Below, piece after piece: positions 1-9,183 of a stretch of 64,000 nucleotides of DNA; the stretch's first letter is position 1; the number at the start of each line of letters is the position of its first letter. The stretch spans positions 434,001 to 498,000 of the forward strand of contig JABFGC010000001.1 in the NCBI GenBank assembly GCA_013112685.1. The letters are read 5' to 3'. The translations under genes were made by a program, and so were the position numbers. The notes under the pieces are model-generated. The model had not been told where the DNA came from, did no database searches, and saw nothing but the letters and a program-made list of their open reading frames with translations. This stretch comes from Chloroflexota bacterium (lineage in GTDB: Bacteria > Chloroflexota > Anaerolineae > Anaerolineales > Villigracilaceae).

Positions 1-1
1 G

Positions 2-1486
2 GGCAATTTCGTTCCTGAGCTTGCCGCAGAAGTCCCCACATCGGAAAACGGCGGAGTTTCCCCCGATGGTTTGACCATCACCTGGAAACTCAGGGAAGGC
101 CTGAAGTGGTCCGACGGCCAACCCCTCACATCTGCGGATGTGAAGTTCACTTGGGAGTCCATCATGGATCCCAACAACGTCCCGCTCAGCCGCACCGGGT
201 ACGACAAGATCGCCAGCATCGAGACCCCCGACGATCTGACCGTTGTGATCACCTTCAGCGAACTGTATCCCGGCTGGCAGACCCTCTTCACCCAGGGTCC
301 CAACAATCAGGGTTCGATCCTGCCGAAGCACCTCCTCGAAGGACAAACGGGGCTGGAAAGCAATCCCTTCATCCATCAGCCCACCATTGCTTCCGGTCCA
401 TTTGTCATCACCGAATGGATCCCTGGCGATCACATGACCCTTTTGCCGAATGTAAACTTCTACAAGGGACGTCCCAAGCTGGATCAGGTTCTAATCAAGT
501 TCGTGCCGACCCCTGAAGCCGCGCTCGCCGCCCTCCAGACCGGTGACGTGGACTGGTACCCGGACTTCTCCGAGTCCGACATTGAGACCGTGGGCGCGCT
601 TGAACCCGCCGTTCACCTCAAGGTTGTCCCTGGCGCCGACTTCGAACACTACTTCTTCAATCTCGGCACCACCGAAGGCGCGGATGGCAAGGGCAAGGCT
701 GACCAGAACGGTTTCTGCCCGTTCAAGGATGTCCGCGTCCGCAAAGCCCTGACCCTCGGCATCAACCGCCAGGCGTTCGTTGACAGCCTGCTCGCCGGCA
801 AGACCACCGTTCCCGCCACCCAGTGGCCCAACTCGGAATGGGAAAACAAGAGCCTGAAGCCCGACGCCTACGATCCCGATGCCGCCATGGCTTTGCTTGA
901 CGAAGCCGGTTACACCGATGCAGACGGCGACGGAATCCGCGAAGGCAAATGCGACGGCGAAGATGTCAAGCTGTCCTTCCGCTTCGACACCACCGACAAG
1001 CAAATCCGCGTGGACATCGCTCTTGCGGTGCAGTCTGACCTCGCCAAGATCGGTGTCGAATTCAAGCCGAACCACACCCCCGCCGGCACCTTCTTCGCTG
1101 GCTACACCGACGGCGGCATCATGCCCACCGGCAACTACGACATGGCTGGTTACACCACCGGCTTCTATCCCGATCCGATGACTGGCGTGCTGGACAGCTA
1201 CTCCTGCGACACCGTGCCGAGCGCCGACTCCCCGGCTGGCGCCAACAACTACCTCATCTGCGATCCCGAACTGGATGCGCTGATGTCCGCTGTAAACGCC
1301 ACCGCCGACCCGGCCGCCCGCAAAGCCGCGCTGGATAAGGTTCAGGAATACATCTTCAACCAGTACTACGTCATCATGATGTATGCCCGCGCCAACGTCT
1401 ACGGCTACGTGGACCGCTTCGTGCCCGGACCTTTCGGCTTCTTCAGCAACATGAACTGGAACGCCGAAGTTTGGGACGTGAAGTAG
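2..1486 (+). CDS. ABC transporter substrate-binding protein, oligopeptide family 5 (5' end outside window)
   Basis: Extracellular solute-binding protein of the SBP_bac_5 (OppA/DppA) family that delivers peptides or similar solutes to an ABC importer. The frame is open from the first bases of the window, so the signal peptide and first part are missing; about 495 residues are visible. Family features seen are the early WKLREGLKWSDGQPLTSADV stretch, the later FKDVRVRKALTLGINRQ segment and a C-terminal domain with YYVIMMYARANVYGY. A strong hairpin terminator follows, then two permease genes on the same strand, so it belongs to that importer. The ligand cannot be told from sequence. Residues DADGDGIREGKCDGE resemble a calcium-loop-like insertion often seen in Chloroflexi members. 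Confidence 0.93.
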   Translation, partial: GNFVPELAAEVPTSENGGVSPDGLTITWKLREGLKWSDGQPLTSADVKFTWESIMDPNNVPLSRTGYDKIASIETPDDLTVVITFSELYPGWQTLFTQGPNNQGSILPKHLLEGQTGLESNPFIHQPTIASGPFVITEWIPGDHMTLLPNVNFYKGRPKLDQVLIKFVPTPEAALAALQTGDVDWYPDFSESDIETVGALEPAVHLKVVPGADFEHYFFNLGTTEGADGKGKADQNGFCPFKDVRVRKALTLGINRQAFVDSLLAGKTTVPATQWPNSEWENKSLKPDAYDPDAAMALLDEAGYTDADGDGIREGKCDGEDVKLSFRFDTTDKQIRVDIALAVQSDLAKIGVEFKPNHTPAGTFFAGYTDGGIMPTGNYDMAGYTTGFYPDPMTGVLDSYSCDTVPSADSPAGANNYLICDPELDALMSAVNATADPAARKAALDKVQEYIFNQYYVIMMYARANVYGYVDRFVPGPFGFFSNMNWNAEVWDVK

Positions 1487-1502
1487 CCCCACACTGGCAA
1501 CA

Positions 1503-1535
1503 AAATAGAGACAGGGAAAATCCCTGTCTCTATTT
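1503..1535 (+). terminator. Rho-independent terminator after the binding-protein gene
   Basis: Perfect 15-bp arms (AAATAGAGACAGGGA and its complement) around a 3-nt loop, running into TTTTT. It separates the binding-protein gene from the permeases and probably sets a higher level for the binding protein. Confidence 0.85.
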
Positions 1536-1607
1536 TTATCCTTTCCTTGACTCATCCTGCCCCGTGTAGGATACTTGGCTAAATTTCCGCAAGATGAAGG
1601 AGTTGCT

Positions 1608-2568
1608 ATGTGGGCTTATATTGCTCGCCGCCTGATTCAGGCAATATTCACCCTTCTTATCATCACGGGCCCTCTGCTTCATATTGACGCGCCTCTCCGC
1701 CGACCCGTTGGCGCAGTACGCCACCAACCCGCGCATGAGCGAAGCGGATAGGGAAGCGCTCCGCGAGCGGCTGGGACTGAACGACCCGCTTCCGGTGCAA
1801 TACTTCCGCTGGCTGGGACTGGCAGCCCAGGGCGATCTGGGATACTCCTTCTTTTCCAAACAGCCGGTGGCAAAAATGATCGGGGAACGCCTCCCCATGA
1901 CCCTGATCCTGATGGTCACAGCCGAAATCTTCACCATCATTGCCGCTTTGATTTTGGGAATCGTCTCCGCGCTGCGGCAGTATTCCCTGCTGGATAACGT
2001 CATTACGTCCATTTCGTTCATCGGCTTTTCCATGCCCATCTTCTTCATCGCCCTCGGGCTGATGCTGATCTTTGCCGTGCAATTCAAGGAATGGGGGCTT
2101 CCCTACCTGCCCACCGGCGCGGACATTTGGGATCAAAAGAATCCGGTCGAACTGATCGAGCACATGATCCTGCCGGTCTCCGCCCTTGTCATTATCCTCT
2201 CCGCCGGTTACGCGCGTTACGTCCGTGCGAGCATGTTGGAAGTGCTTGGGCTCGATTACGTCCGCACGGCGCGCGCCAAAGGGTTGAGCAACCGTGCAGT
2301 CATCTTCAAACACGCCCTGCGGAACGCGGCGCTGCCCTTCATCACCCTGATCGGTCTGGATATTCCCTTCATGCTGGCAGGCGCGCTGGTGACCGAGTCG
2401 GTCTATTCCTGGCCCGGCATGGGACGCCTCTTCTGGGAATATGCCCAACGCGGGGATTTCCCTGTTGTGCTGGGCGTGCTCCTGATCGTTTCCACTGCCG
2501 TCGTGTTGCTGACCATCGTCGTGGATGTCCTTTACACGTTTATTGACCCGCGCATCCGCCTGAGTTAG
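1608..2568 (+). CDS. ABC transporter permease, DppB/OppB type (frame break near the start)
   Basis: First integral-membrane subunit of the peptide-type importer. The start is an ATG with AAGGAG upstream and encodes MWAYIARRLIQAIFTLLIITG, the usual first helix of DppB. At the GGGCCC hexamer around 1668-1673 the frame shifts; removing one base joins it to LCFILTRLSADPLAQYATNP, exactly the family's continuation. Downstream are the expected helices and the BPD_transp_1 coupling loop with VRTARAKGLSNRAVIFKHALRN (EAA motif). The rebuilt length, about 320 residues, is normal. The downstream dppC-like gene begins just after the stop with a ribosome site overlapping it. The break is more likely a consensus error than a real mutation because everything after it is intact. 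Confidence 0.9.
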
Positions 2569-2578
2569 GAGAATCCCA

Positions 2579-3535
2579 ATGGCGACACAAACAGAAGCCC
2601 TTAGCATCCCCACCATCGGCTTGGAGTCAACCGGACCCGCCCTCAGCCCCTCCCAGTTGATTTGGAGGCGCTTCCGCAAACACACCATGGCGATGATCGG
2701 CTCCGGCGGATTTATTCTCCTCTTATTGTTTATCCTCATCGGCTCGATCCTCGTCCCCGAACAAAAAGCCAATGAAGTGGACCTGGCAGCCCGCCTCAGC
2801 GCCCCGTCGGACGTTCATTGGATGGGCACCGACAGCACCGGGCGCGACATCTTTGCGCGCATCATCTACGGCGGACAGATTTCGCTCGTGGTCGGCTTCC
2901 TTGCCGTGACGATCTCCGTCACGCTTGGCACATTGCTTGGAGGAATTGCGGGTTACTTTGGCGGGTGGGTGGATTCCATTCTGATGCGCTTCACCGAAGC
3001 CATCCTTTCCATCCCGCAGTTGTTTTTGCTGATCGTTCTCGGAAAGTACTTTGGGAGGGACATACAAACCATTACCTTCATGGGGCGCACCTTCAGCGGC
3101 AGCGTGGGCATCGTCATCCTCGTCATCGGCGTGACCTCCTGGATGGTGCTGGCTCGTATCGTGCGCGCCAACGTACTTTCCCTGCGCGAAATGGAATACA
3201 TCTCCGCCTCCAAAGCGCTCGGCGCAAGCGACAGCCGCATCTTTTTCCGCCACCTCATCCCAAACACGATGGGCGTAATCATCGTCGCATCCACGCTGGG
3301 GCTGGCGGGTGCAATCCTCAACGAGGCGTACGTTTCCTTCCTTGGCTTGGGCGTCCAGCCGCCGACCTCCTCATGGGGCAACATGCTCACCAGCGCGCAG
3401 TCCTTCATCCAGCGCGGCGCATGGTGGATGTGGGTTTTCCCCAGCCTCTTCATCATCTTCACGATCCTGTGCATCAACCTGCTGGGCGATGGCTTGCGCG
3501 ACGCCTTCGACCCGCGCAGCCAGCGTCATTTGTAA
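2579..3535 (+). CDS. ABC transporter permease, DppC/OppC type
   Basis: Second permease of the importer, 318 residues. It has a long N-terminal cytoplasmic segment before the first helix, as is usual for DppC, then WMGTDSTGRDIFARIIYGG (family signature) and the EAA coupling loop ISASKALGASDSRIFFRHLIPN near residues 205-225. The start codon follows TAGGAG, which overlaps the stop of the preceding permease, so the two are translationally linked. No ATPase genes follow: the operon ends at a two-way terminator, so the DppD/DppF ATPases must be upstream of the window or elsewhere. Confidence 0.95.
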   Translation: MATQTEALSIPTIGLESTGPALSPSQLIWRRFRKHTMAMIGSGGFILLLLFILIGSILVPEQKANEVDLAARLSAPSDVHWMGTDSTGRDIFARIIYGGQISLVVGFLAVTISVTLGTLLGGIAGYFGGWVDSILMRFTEAILSIPQLFLLIVLGKYFGRDIQTITFMGRTFSGSVGIVILVIGVTSWMVLARIVRANVLSLREMEYISASKALGASDSRIFFRHLIPNTMGVIIVASTLGLAGAILNEAYVSFLGLGVQPPTSSWGNMLTSAQSFIQRGAWWMWVFPSLFIIFTILCINLLGDGLRDAFDPRSQRHL

Positions 3536-3548
3536 CCGTCCCTCATCA

Positions 3549-3581
3549 CGAAAATGCCCATCCTCACGGACGGGCATTTTT
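3549..3581. terminator. Bidirectional terminator between permease and rhomboid genes
   Basis: Arms AAAATGCCCATCC and GGACGGGCATTTT flank a short loop and end in A and T runs on opposite sides. It serves the permease operon on the plus strand and the rhomboid/guanylate kinase operon on the minus strand, whose stop lies at its edge. Confidence 0.8.
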
Positions 3582-4363
3582 TATTGCATGAAAAACCCGG
3601 CGGCGGCGAGCGCGCTGAAAATGAGGATCACCATTCCAACGCCGGTGATGATCTCGCGCGGCTCGCGCTGGTCGTGCAAATCCATCTCCGGCGGGATGCC
3701 CACCACCGTCCAGCGCGGGCTGGCAAACCAGGCAAATATCGCGCCGCCGAGCAGCCCGCCTACGTGTCCCCAATTGTCAATGCCGGGGTATAAACCGATG
3801 AACAGATTGATGACGATGATGAACGCGGCATTCCCGATTGCCTGCTTGGCGTGCGAGCCGAACAGAGCGCGGTTCTGGTAGAAAAAGACCGCTTCTGCGG
3901 CGATCAAACCGAACACTGCGGTGGATGCGCCCAGCGAATATCCGTCGCTGCCGGTGAAGAGGAAGGAAAATACATTCCCTGCGAAAGCCCCCAGGAAATA
4001 CAACAGGATGAACCTGCCATGCCCCAACTGCCGCTCCAAAAAACTGCCGATGGACAGCAGGGCATACATGTTGAAGAAGATGTGCGCCAGCGAACCGTGC
4101 AGGAACACCGGTGTGACCAGGCGCCACAACTCCCCCGCAAGGATCGCGCTGTTGATGCGTGCGCCGAGCAACTCGAGCCAGCCGATGTCGTAGACGGCGT
4201 ATCCGAAGACCGCCGTCACCAGCATTTGCAGGATGTACATCACAACGGTCACGCCGATCAGCACGTACGTCGCGGTGGGAGGCGTGGAAGGCATCCGCAC
4301 GCGCACGGTTTGGGGAGCGGGAACAGGCTCCGGGTCCGAAACAGAGGCGGGGATGTCGTTCAC
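3581..4363 (-). CDS. Rhomboid family intramembrane serine protease
   Basis: Six-helix intramembrane protease that cuts transmembrane substrates. The catalytic pair is visible: the nucleophile serine in GASTAVFG (about residue 150) and the histidine in NWGHVGGLLGG (about residue 205). The conserved HGSLAHIFFNMYAL segment (helix 2 His/Asn oxyanion region) is present. The N-terminal 30 residues are proline-rich and cytoplasmic; the C-terminus ends in an extra hydrophobic helix. The start is a GTG that overlaps the TGA of the guanylate kinase gene (GTGA), so the two are coupled. 260 residues is a usual bacterial length. Confidence 0.93.
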   Translation of the reverse strand: MNDIPASVSDPEPVPAPQTVRVRMPSTPPTATYVLIGVTVVMYILQMLVTAVFGYAVYDIGWLELLGARINSAILAGELWRLVTPVFLHGSLAHIFFNMYALLSIGSFLERQLGHGRFILLYFLGAFAGNVFSFLFTGSDGYSLGASTAVFGLIAAEAVFFYQNRALFGSHAKQAIGNAAFIIVINLFIGLYPGIDNWGHVGGLLGGAIFAWFASPRWTVVGIPPEMDLHDQREPREIITGVGMVILIFSALAAAGFFMQ

Positions 4364-4977
4364 AGGTCCACCTTGCGGTGATCCACTTTCAAATGTTCCG
4401 CCGTGATGATCGCGCGCACTTTTTCCACCGTGTCGTCCAGGTGAAAATCCTGGTTGACGATCACGTAATCGAACGCCCCGATGCGCTGGAGTTCCTTGCG
4501 GGCGGTGGCGATGCGCAATGCCAGTGAATCCGCCGACTCGGTCTTGCGCAAATGCAGACGCCGCTCCAGTTCCTCCTCGGTTTCGCAGGTGATGAAAATC
4601 AGCAAAGCGCCGGGCGCAAGTTTTCGGACGGTTTCCGCGCCCTGCACATCCAGCCGCATGACCACGTCCTTTCCGCTCGCCAGCGCTTCACGCACCTGCG
4701 CCTTCGGAATGCCCTTGTAGTCGCCGTACACAATGGCATATTCGATCAACTCGTTCTGCTCGATCATGCGCGCAAACTCCTCCTTCGAGACGAACCAGTA
4801 ATCCCGCCCGTGCACTTCGGCGGGACGCTTTTCGCGCGTGGTGGCAGTGACCACAAAATGGAACGGGAAGCCGCGCTCCTTCATGCGCTGGACGACGGTA
4901 TCCTTCCCAACGCCGGACGGACCGGAGACGACGATCAACAATGGATTGGGTTTGCGTAGATTGAAATCGTGGGTCAT
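4360..4977 (-). CDS. gmk: Guanylate kinase
   Basis: Phosphorylates GMP to GDP with ATP in the cytoplasm. The P-loop GPSGVGKDTVV is at residues 19-29, followed by the GMP-binding stretch TATTREKRPAEVHGRDYWFVS and the RLDVQGAETVRKLAP core. 205 residues is the usual length. It is the first gene of a two-gene minus-strand unit with the rhomboid protease; promoter elements would lie in the short gap before the divergent zinc-ribbon gene. Confidence 0.97.
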   Translation of the reverse strand: MTHDFNLRKPNPLLIVVSGPSGVGKDTVVQRMKERGFPFHFVVTATTREKRPAEVHGRDYWFVSKEEFARMIEQNELIEYAIVYGDYKGIPKAQVREALASGKDVVMRLDVQGAETVRKLAPGALLIFITCETEEELERRLHLRKTESADSLALRIATARKELQRIGAFDYVIVNQDFHLDDTVEKVRAIITAEHLKVDHRKVDL

Positions 4978-5041
4978 TGGGATATTGTACCAAACGGCGC
5001 CTCCCTTCCGACCCGGCGGCTGATTCGGTTAAAATAGGCGT

Positions 5042-5419
5042 ATGCCCACTTACGATTTTGTCTGCAATGCCTGCCGGAAACGCTTCGACGTGTTCATGAC
5101 CTACAGCGAATACGGCGTGAAAGCCGTGCACTGCGCCCATTGCGGAAGCGGCGATGTGCGCCGCCGCATGACGAAGGTGCGCATCGCCAAAAGCGCGGAA
5201 AGCCGCATGGACGGACTGGAAAACGGATTGTCCTCCCTCGAAGGTTTGGAAGACGACCCACGCGCGCTTGGCAAGATGATGAGGAAAATGGGCAGCGAGA
5301 TGGGGGAAGACCTGCCCGCCGAGTTCGACGAAGTGGTGGACCGCCTGGAAGCAGGGCAAAGCCCGGAAGAGATTGAATCCGCGCTGCCCGACCTGGGCGA
5401 GGGTTCCACCGACGAATAA
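5042..5419 (+). CDS. FmdB-type zinc-ribbon protein
   Basis: Small protein of the FmdB / putative regulatory zinc-ribbon family. The N-terminus MPTYDFVCNACRKRFDVFM and the second pair CAHCGSGDVRRRM give the two CxxC knuckles. The rest (residues 55-125) is charged and acidic, ending ALPDLGEGSTDE, longer than the minimal 60-80 residue family members. Function is not established for the family. It is transcribed divergently from gmk. Confidence 0.85.
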   Translation: MPTYDFVCNACRKRFDVFMTYSEYGVKAVHCAHCGSGDVRRRMTKVRIAKSAESRMDGLENGLSSLEGLEDDPRALGKMMRKMGSEMGEDLPAEFDEVVDRLEAGQSPEEIESALPDLGEGSTDE

Positions 5420-5619
5420 ATTGTCCTTTCTGTAATCCTACCAATTTCATCGGCTTTGTTGTGACTTTCGTCACATCAGAATGAATACAAATTAACTTGT
5501 CTTTAATCTTTCGCCTCATTAGAATTTGCAGATAAATTCCAAGTATATGAAAGGAGGTAGATTCACTCGAATTACTCCCGAACCTTCCCTGCTCGATAGA
5601 CTTTAAGGAGAATGATGCA
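5420..5619 (+). promoter_or_regulatory. AT-rich leader upstream of the decaheme lipoprotein gene
   Basis: About 200 bases much richer in A/T than the flanking genes. It contains the short inverted repeat TGTGAC-TTTC-GTCACA at 5459-5474, which has the shape of a CRP/FNR-like half-site pair (TGTGA-N6-TCACA) and could bind a CRP-family regulator of the cytochrome gene. A GGAGG-like sequence (AAAGGAGG) at 5550-5557 is too far from the start codon to be its ribosome site; the real one is AAGGAG just before the ATG. The operator call is inference. Confidence 0.4.
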
Positions 5620-7821
5620 ATGAACCTAAGAAAATTCCTTGTCTTGCTCGGGGTTCTGATTGTGATCGGCGCAGTCATCGCGGCGTGCGGCGGCACAGAA
5701 CCCACCGAAGCAGTAACTGAAGCGGCGACGGAAGAAGCTCCCGCTGTTCCAGTTCCCGACACCCCCTACCTGGCAGAATGGCAAGGCTCCGGTCACGCCG
5801 ATGTGGCGAGCGAACCCTTCCGCCATTGGGATGATCCCGCCGAAAACCCGGATGGCGTTCCCGCTTCGTGCGCCAAGTGCCACAGCACTGCCGGGTATCA
5901 GGATTTCCTCGGTGTGGATGGCTCCGAAGCCGGTAAAGTGGACGCCGCCGTTCCCGCCGCCGATGCCCAAGGCGTGCAGTGCGTGGCGTGCCATAATGCC
6001 GGGACCATTTCCAAGACCACCGTTGTGTTCCCCTCCGGCATCGAGATCACAGCCGGGGATGACGTCCGCTGTATGGAATGTCATCAGGGACGCGAGTCCA
6101 GGGTCAGTGTGGACGCGCAGATCGAAAAGTTCGGCGTGACCGATAAACCCGACGACACCGTCGCCCCCATCAAGGACGATCAGGGCAACGATGTCTTCTT
6201 CGGCTTCCGCAATGTCCACTACTATGCCGCAGCCGCGACCCTCTACGGCGGCATGACTCACGGTGGGTATGAATACGAAGGCTTGACCTACGACGCCAAG
6301 AACACCCACGTTGACGGCTACAACACCTGCACGGGCTGTCATGACCCGCACACCCTCGAGGTCAAAGTCGAGCAGTGTGCGTTCTGCCATGAAGATGTCG
6401 CCAGCGTGGACGATCTCAAGAACGTCCGCATGGTCAGCAGCAACCCGGACTATGACGGCGACGGCGATGTGGAAGAGGGCATGTACTACGAGATCGAAGG
6501 CTTGCAGGAAGCCCTGTACGCCGAGATTCAGAAGTACGCCGCCGATACGGCTGGCGCGGCAATCGTGTATGATTCCGCCTCCTACCCCTATTGGTTCACC
6601 GATACCAACGCCAACGGCGCCATAGATGAAGGCGAAGCGGTCTTCCCGAACGCCTACTCAACCTGGACCCCGCGCCTGCTCAAAGCCGCCTACAACTACC
6701 AGGTCTCTTTGAAGGACCCGGGTGCGTTTGCCCACGGCAACAAGTACATCGTCCAACTGCTCTACGACTCGATCGCCGACCTCGGCGGCGACACCAGCGC
6801 GCTCGCCCGCACCGATGCGGGTCACTTCGCCGGTGACACCCTGCCCTTCCGCGATTGGGATCTAACCGATGAAGGCGAACCCAACTACACCGTGCCGTTC
6901 GGCTGTGTGAAATGCCACACCGCAGAAGGCATCCCGACCTTCCTCAAGGCGGGCGGCTCCGTGGTCGTGACCGGCACCGGCACCACCGTGACCACCGGTC
7001 TCACCTCCGCTCCTTCGAGCAATGGCTTCCTGTGCTCCACCTGCCATAACGAAGAAGCATGGCCCGAACGCTACAGCGTTGCCTCTGTCACCTTCCCCTC
7101 CGGCAAGACGGTCAGCCTGGGCGGCAAGGATGCCGATGGCAAATTCATTGCCGACGACTCCAACCTGTGCATCCTCTGCCACATGGGACGCGAATCCACG
7201 ACCAGTGTGAACAACGCCCTGCGCGGCAAGGACGCCGACGCCGTTGATCCAGGCATCCGCTTCAAGAACATCCACTACTTTGCCGCGGGCGCGACCATCT
7301 TCGGTGGCGACACCCTCGGCGCCTACCAGTACGAGGGCAAGGAGTATGTGGGACAGAACATGCACGCCGACGAAGCGGGCAAGCTGAACAAGTGCGCCGA
7401 GTGTCACGATGTCCACGCGCTTGAGCCCAAAGTCGAAGCGTGCGAAACCTGTCACGACACCACCGACCCGACCACCATCCGTGAAACCGACGTGGATTAC
7501 GACGGCGACGGCGACGTGACCGAAGGCATCAAGGGCGAAGTTGACACCCTCGCCGAAGCCTTGTATGCCCAACTCCAGGCTTACGCAGCCGCGAACGGCG
7601 GCGAGATCAAGTACGATGGGCATGCCTATCCGTACTTCTTCGGAGCCGACGACAAAGCCTACGCAACCTGGACCCCGCGCCTGCTCCGCGCCGCGTTCAA
7701 CTACCAGTACAGCCAGAAAGACCCCGGCGTTTACGTGCACAACCCGAAATACATCATCCAGATCCTGATCGACTCGATTGAAGACCTGGGTGGTAACGTG
7801 AGCGCTTACACACGTCCGTAA
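5620..7821 (+). CDS. Decaheme c-type cytochrome lipoprotein with two repeated halves
   Basis: Exported multiheme cytochrome, 733 residues. The N-terminus is a lipoprotein signal with lipobox VIAACGG, so the protein is anchored outside the membrane by lipid on Cys 24. Ten CxxCH motifs are present: CAKCH, CVACH, CMECH, CTGCH, CAFCH in the first half, CVKCH, CSTCH, CILCH, CAECH, CETCH in the second. The halves are clear repeats: MGRES/QGRES, KNIHYFAAGATIFGG/RNVHYYAAAATLYGG, YDGDGDV, ATWTPRLLRAAFNYQ/STWTPRLLKAAYNYQ and IEDLGG/IADLGG recur in order. It is therefore a duplicated pentaheme module. It stands alone between its own leader and terminator, ahead of the 9-heme operon. A terminal periplasmic or cell-surface electron carrier is likely; partner and substrate are unknown. 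Confidence 0.93.
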   Translation: MNLRKFLVLLGVLIVIGAVIAACGGTEPTEAVTEAATEEAPAVPVPDTPYLAEWQGSGHADVASEPFRHWDDPAENPDGVPASCAKCHSTAGYQDFLGVDGSEAGKVDAAVPAADAQGVQCVACHNAGTISKTTVVFPSGIEITAGDDVRCMECHQGRESRVSVDAQIEKFGVTDKPDDTVAPIKDDQGNDVFFGFRNVHYYAAAATLYGGMTHGGYEYEGLTYDAKNTHVDGYNTCTGCHDPHTLEVKVEQCAFCHEDVASVDDLKNVRMVSSNPDYDGDGDVEEGMYYEIEGLQEALYAEIQKYAADTAGAAIVYDSASYPYWFTDTNANGAIDEGEAVFPNAYSTWTPRLLKAAYNYQVSLKDPGAFAHGNKYIVQLLYDSIADLGGDTSALARTDAGHFAGDTLPFRDWDLTDEGEPNYTVPFGCVKCHTAEGIPTFLKAGGSVVVTGTGTTVTTGLTSAPSSNGFLCSTCHNEEAWPERYSVASVTFPSGKTVSLGGKDADGKFIADDSNLCILCHMGRESTTSVNNALRGKDADAVDPGIRFKNIHYFAAGATIFGGDTLGAYQYEGKEYVGQNMHADEAGKLNKCAECHDVHALEPKVEACETCHDTTDPTTIRETDVDYDGDGDVTEGIKGEVDTLAEALYAQLQAYAAANGGEIKYDGHAYPYFFGADDKAYATWTPRLLRAAFNYQYSQKDPGVYVHNPKYIIQILIDSIEDLGGNVSAYTRP

Positions 7822-7838
7822 GCCGTACTGCAACAAAG

Positions 7839-7872
7839 AGATGGCGGGCAGTAATGCCTGCCATCTTTTTTT
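7839..7872 (+). terminator. Terminator after the decaheme cytochrome gene
   Basis: 12-bp arms AGATGGCGGGCA / TGCCTGCCATCT around GTAA, followed by a T7 run. It makes the decaheme gene a separate transcription unit. Confidence 0.88.
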
Positions 7873-7962
7873 AATCATACAATTTGTGTGATATTAGGCA
7901 CTTCATTCGTCTGACAACTCCCCGTAAAATTGGGGCAATTCCCCCATGACATTTTTTGGGAA

Positions 7963-7968
7963 TATAAT
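7963..7968 (+). promoter_or_regulatory. Possible -10 box for the cytochrome operon
   Basis: TATAAT in an AT-rich stretch about 40 bases before the start codon of the 9-heme cytochrome gene. No convincing -35 sequence at 16-18 bases upstream, so this is a weak call. Confidence 0.35.
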
Positions 7969-8010
7969 ATGAAAATTATCAGGATTTGATTTTTATCGAA
8001 GGAGAATGTG

Positions 8011-9183
8011 ATGCATCAAAGGAAAACAATTCGCCCGCCTCACATCTGGACCGTGAGCCTGCTCCTCGGACTTGGGCTTTTCGTCCTCGCCCTGGCAGTG
8101 TTCGCTTCGCCCGCCCAAGCCGCTCCCACGACCGGTCCCGCGGCGCAGGATGACAAGCCCGCGAATGATTTCTGTCTCGCCTGCCACCAGGAGGAGGGAC
8201 TGGATAAAACCCTGGGCAGCGAATCCCTCCCGGTCACCATCAACCCCACCGAATTCGGGTTTTCCGTCCATGCAGAAGAGGGACTTCTTTGTGTGGATTG
8301 CCATAAAGACATCAGCGACTACCCCCACCCCAATGTGAAAGCCAGGAACACGCGGGACTTTACGCTGAGTTTTCTCGAAACCTGCAAGGAATGTCACGAG
8401 GAACAATACACCAAAACGCACGACAGCGTCCACCAAGCCGCATTCGACGCGGGCAACAAGAACGCCGCCGTCTGCATGGACTGTCACAACCCGCATACCC
8501 AAACCCGCCTGACCGGCAAGACCAGCGGCGAACTGACGCCCTCGGCGCGGCTTCACATCCCGACAACCTGCGCCCAATGCCATACCAAGGTCTATGAAAC
8601 CTACAAGACCAGCGTCCACGGGAACGCGCTGACGCAGGAAAACAACACCGATGTCCCCACCTGTATTGACTGTCACGGCGTCCACAACATCCAATCGCCC
8701 GAAACCGTCACCTTCCGCAACAGCACGCCGTTTCTGTGCGCGAAATGCCACACCGACGAGACGATCATGTCCAAATACGGCATTTCCACCAACGTGCTCA
8801 ACTCCTACGTGTCCGATTTCCACGGCACGACCGTGAAACTTTTCGAGGAACAGTTCCCGGACCAGCCCACCAACAAGCCGGTCTGCACCGACTGTCACGG
8901 TGTGCACGACATCTCCAAAACCGACAACCCCGAAACCGGCATCGCCATGCAGGAAAACCTGCTCGCTAAATGCCAGCGCTGTCACCCCGGCGCCACTGCC
9001 AATTTCCCTGCCGCCTGGATGAGCCACTACCAGCCCAGCCCGGAGCATTATCCCATCGTCTATTACGTCAACCTGTTCTACAAGTTCTTCATCCCCGCAG
9101 TGCTTGGCGGCATGATCATCTTTATCCTCAGCGATATTTACCGGCGCATCCTCGACCGTATAAAAGGAGTCAGGCACTCATGA
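8011..9183 (+). CDS. Nine-heme c-type cytochrome with C-terminal membrane anchor
   Basis: Exported multiheme cytochrome of about 390 residues. A signal peptide (hydrophobic SLLLGLGLFVLALAVFA, cleavage near PAQA-AP) is followed by nine CxxCH motifs: CLACH, CVDCH, CKECH, CMDCH, CAQCH, CIDCH, CAKCH, CTDCH, CQRCH. The last 40 residues hold one transmembrane helix (FFIPAVLGGMIIFILSDIY) and a basic tail, so hemes sit outside and the tail inside. The ATG was chosen over a GTG one codon earlier because GGAG has better spacing. Its stop overlaps the ATG of the b-type cytochrome gene (ATGA), so the two are likely subunits of one complex that takes electrons from quinol. Confidence 0.92.
   Translation: MHQRKTIRPPHIWTVSLLLGLGLFVLALAVFASPAQAAPTTGPAAQDDKPANDFCLACHQEEGLDKTLGSESLPVTINPTEFGFSVHAEEGLLCVDCHKDISDYPHPNVKARNTRDFTLSFLETCKECHEEQYTKTHDSVHQAAFDAGNKNAAVCMDCHNPHTQTRLTGKTSGELTPSARLHIPTTCAQCHTKVYETYKTSVHGNALTQENNTDVPTCIDCHGVHNIQSPETVTFRNSTPFLCAKCHTDETIMSKYGISTNVLNSYVSDFHGTTVKLFEEQFPDQPTNKPVCTDCHGVHDISKTDNPETGIAMQENLLAKCQRCHPGATANFPAAWMSHYQPSPEHYPIVYYVNLFYKFFIPAVLGGMIIFILSDIYRRILDRIKGVRHS

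Noticed and set aside
491..1555. Long open frame on the minus strand opposite the binding-protein gene
   Set aside because: Gly/Val/Ala-rich shadow of the real gene; no ribosome site, no family pattern.
5550..5557. Strong AAAGGAGG as a start signal for a small leader gene
   Set aside because: Following frames are short and stop quickly; no plausible peptide seen.
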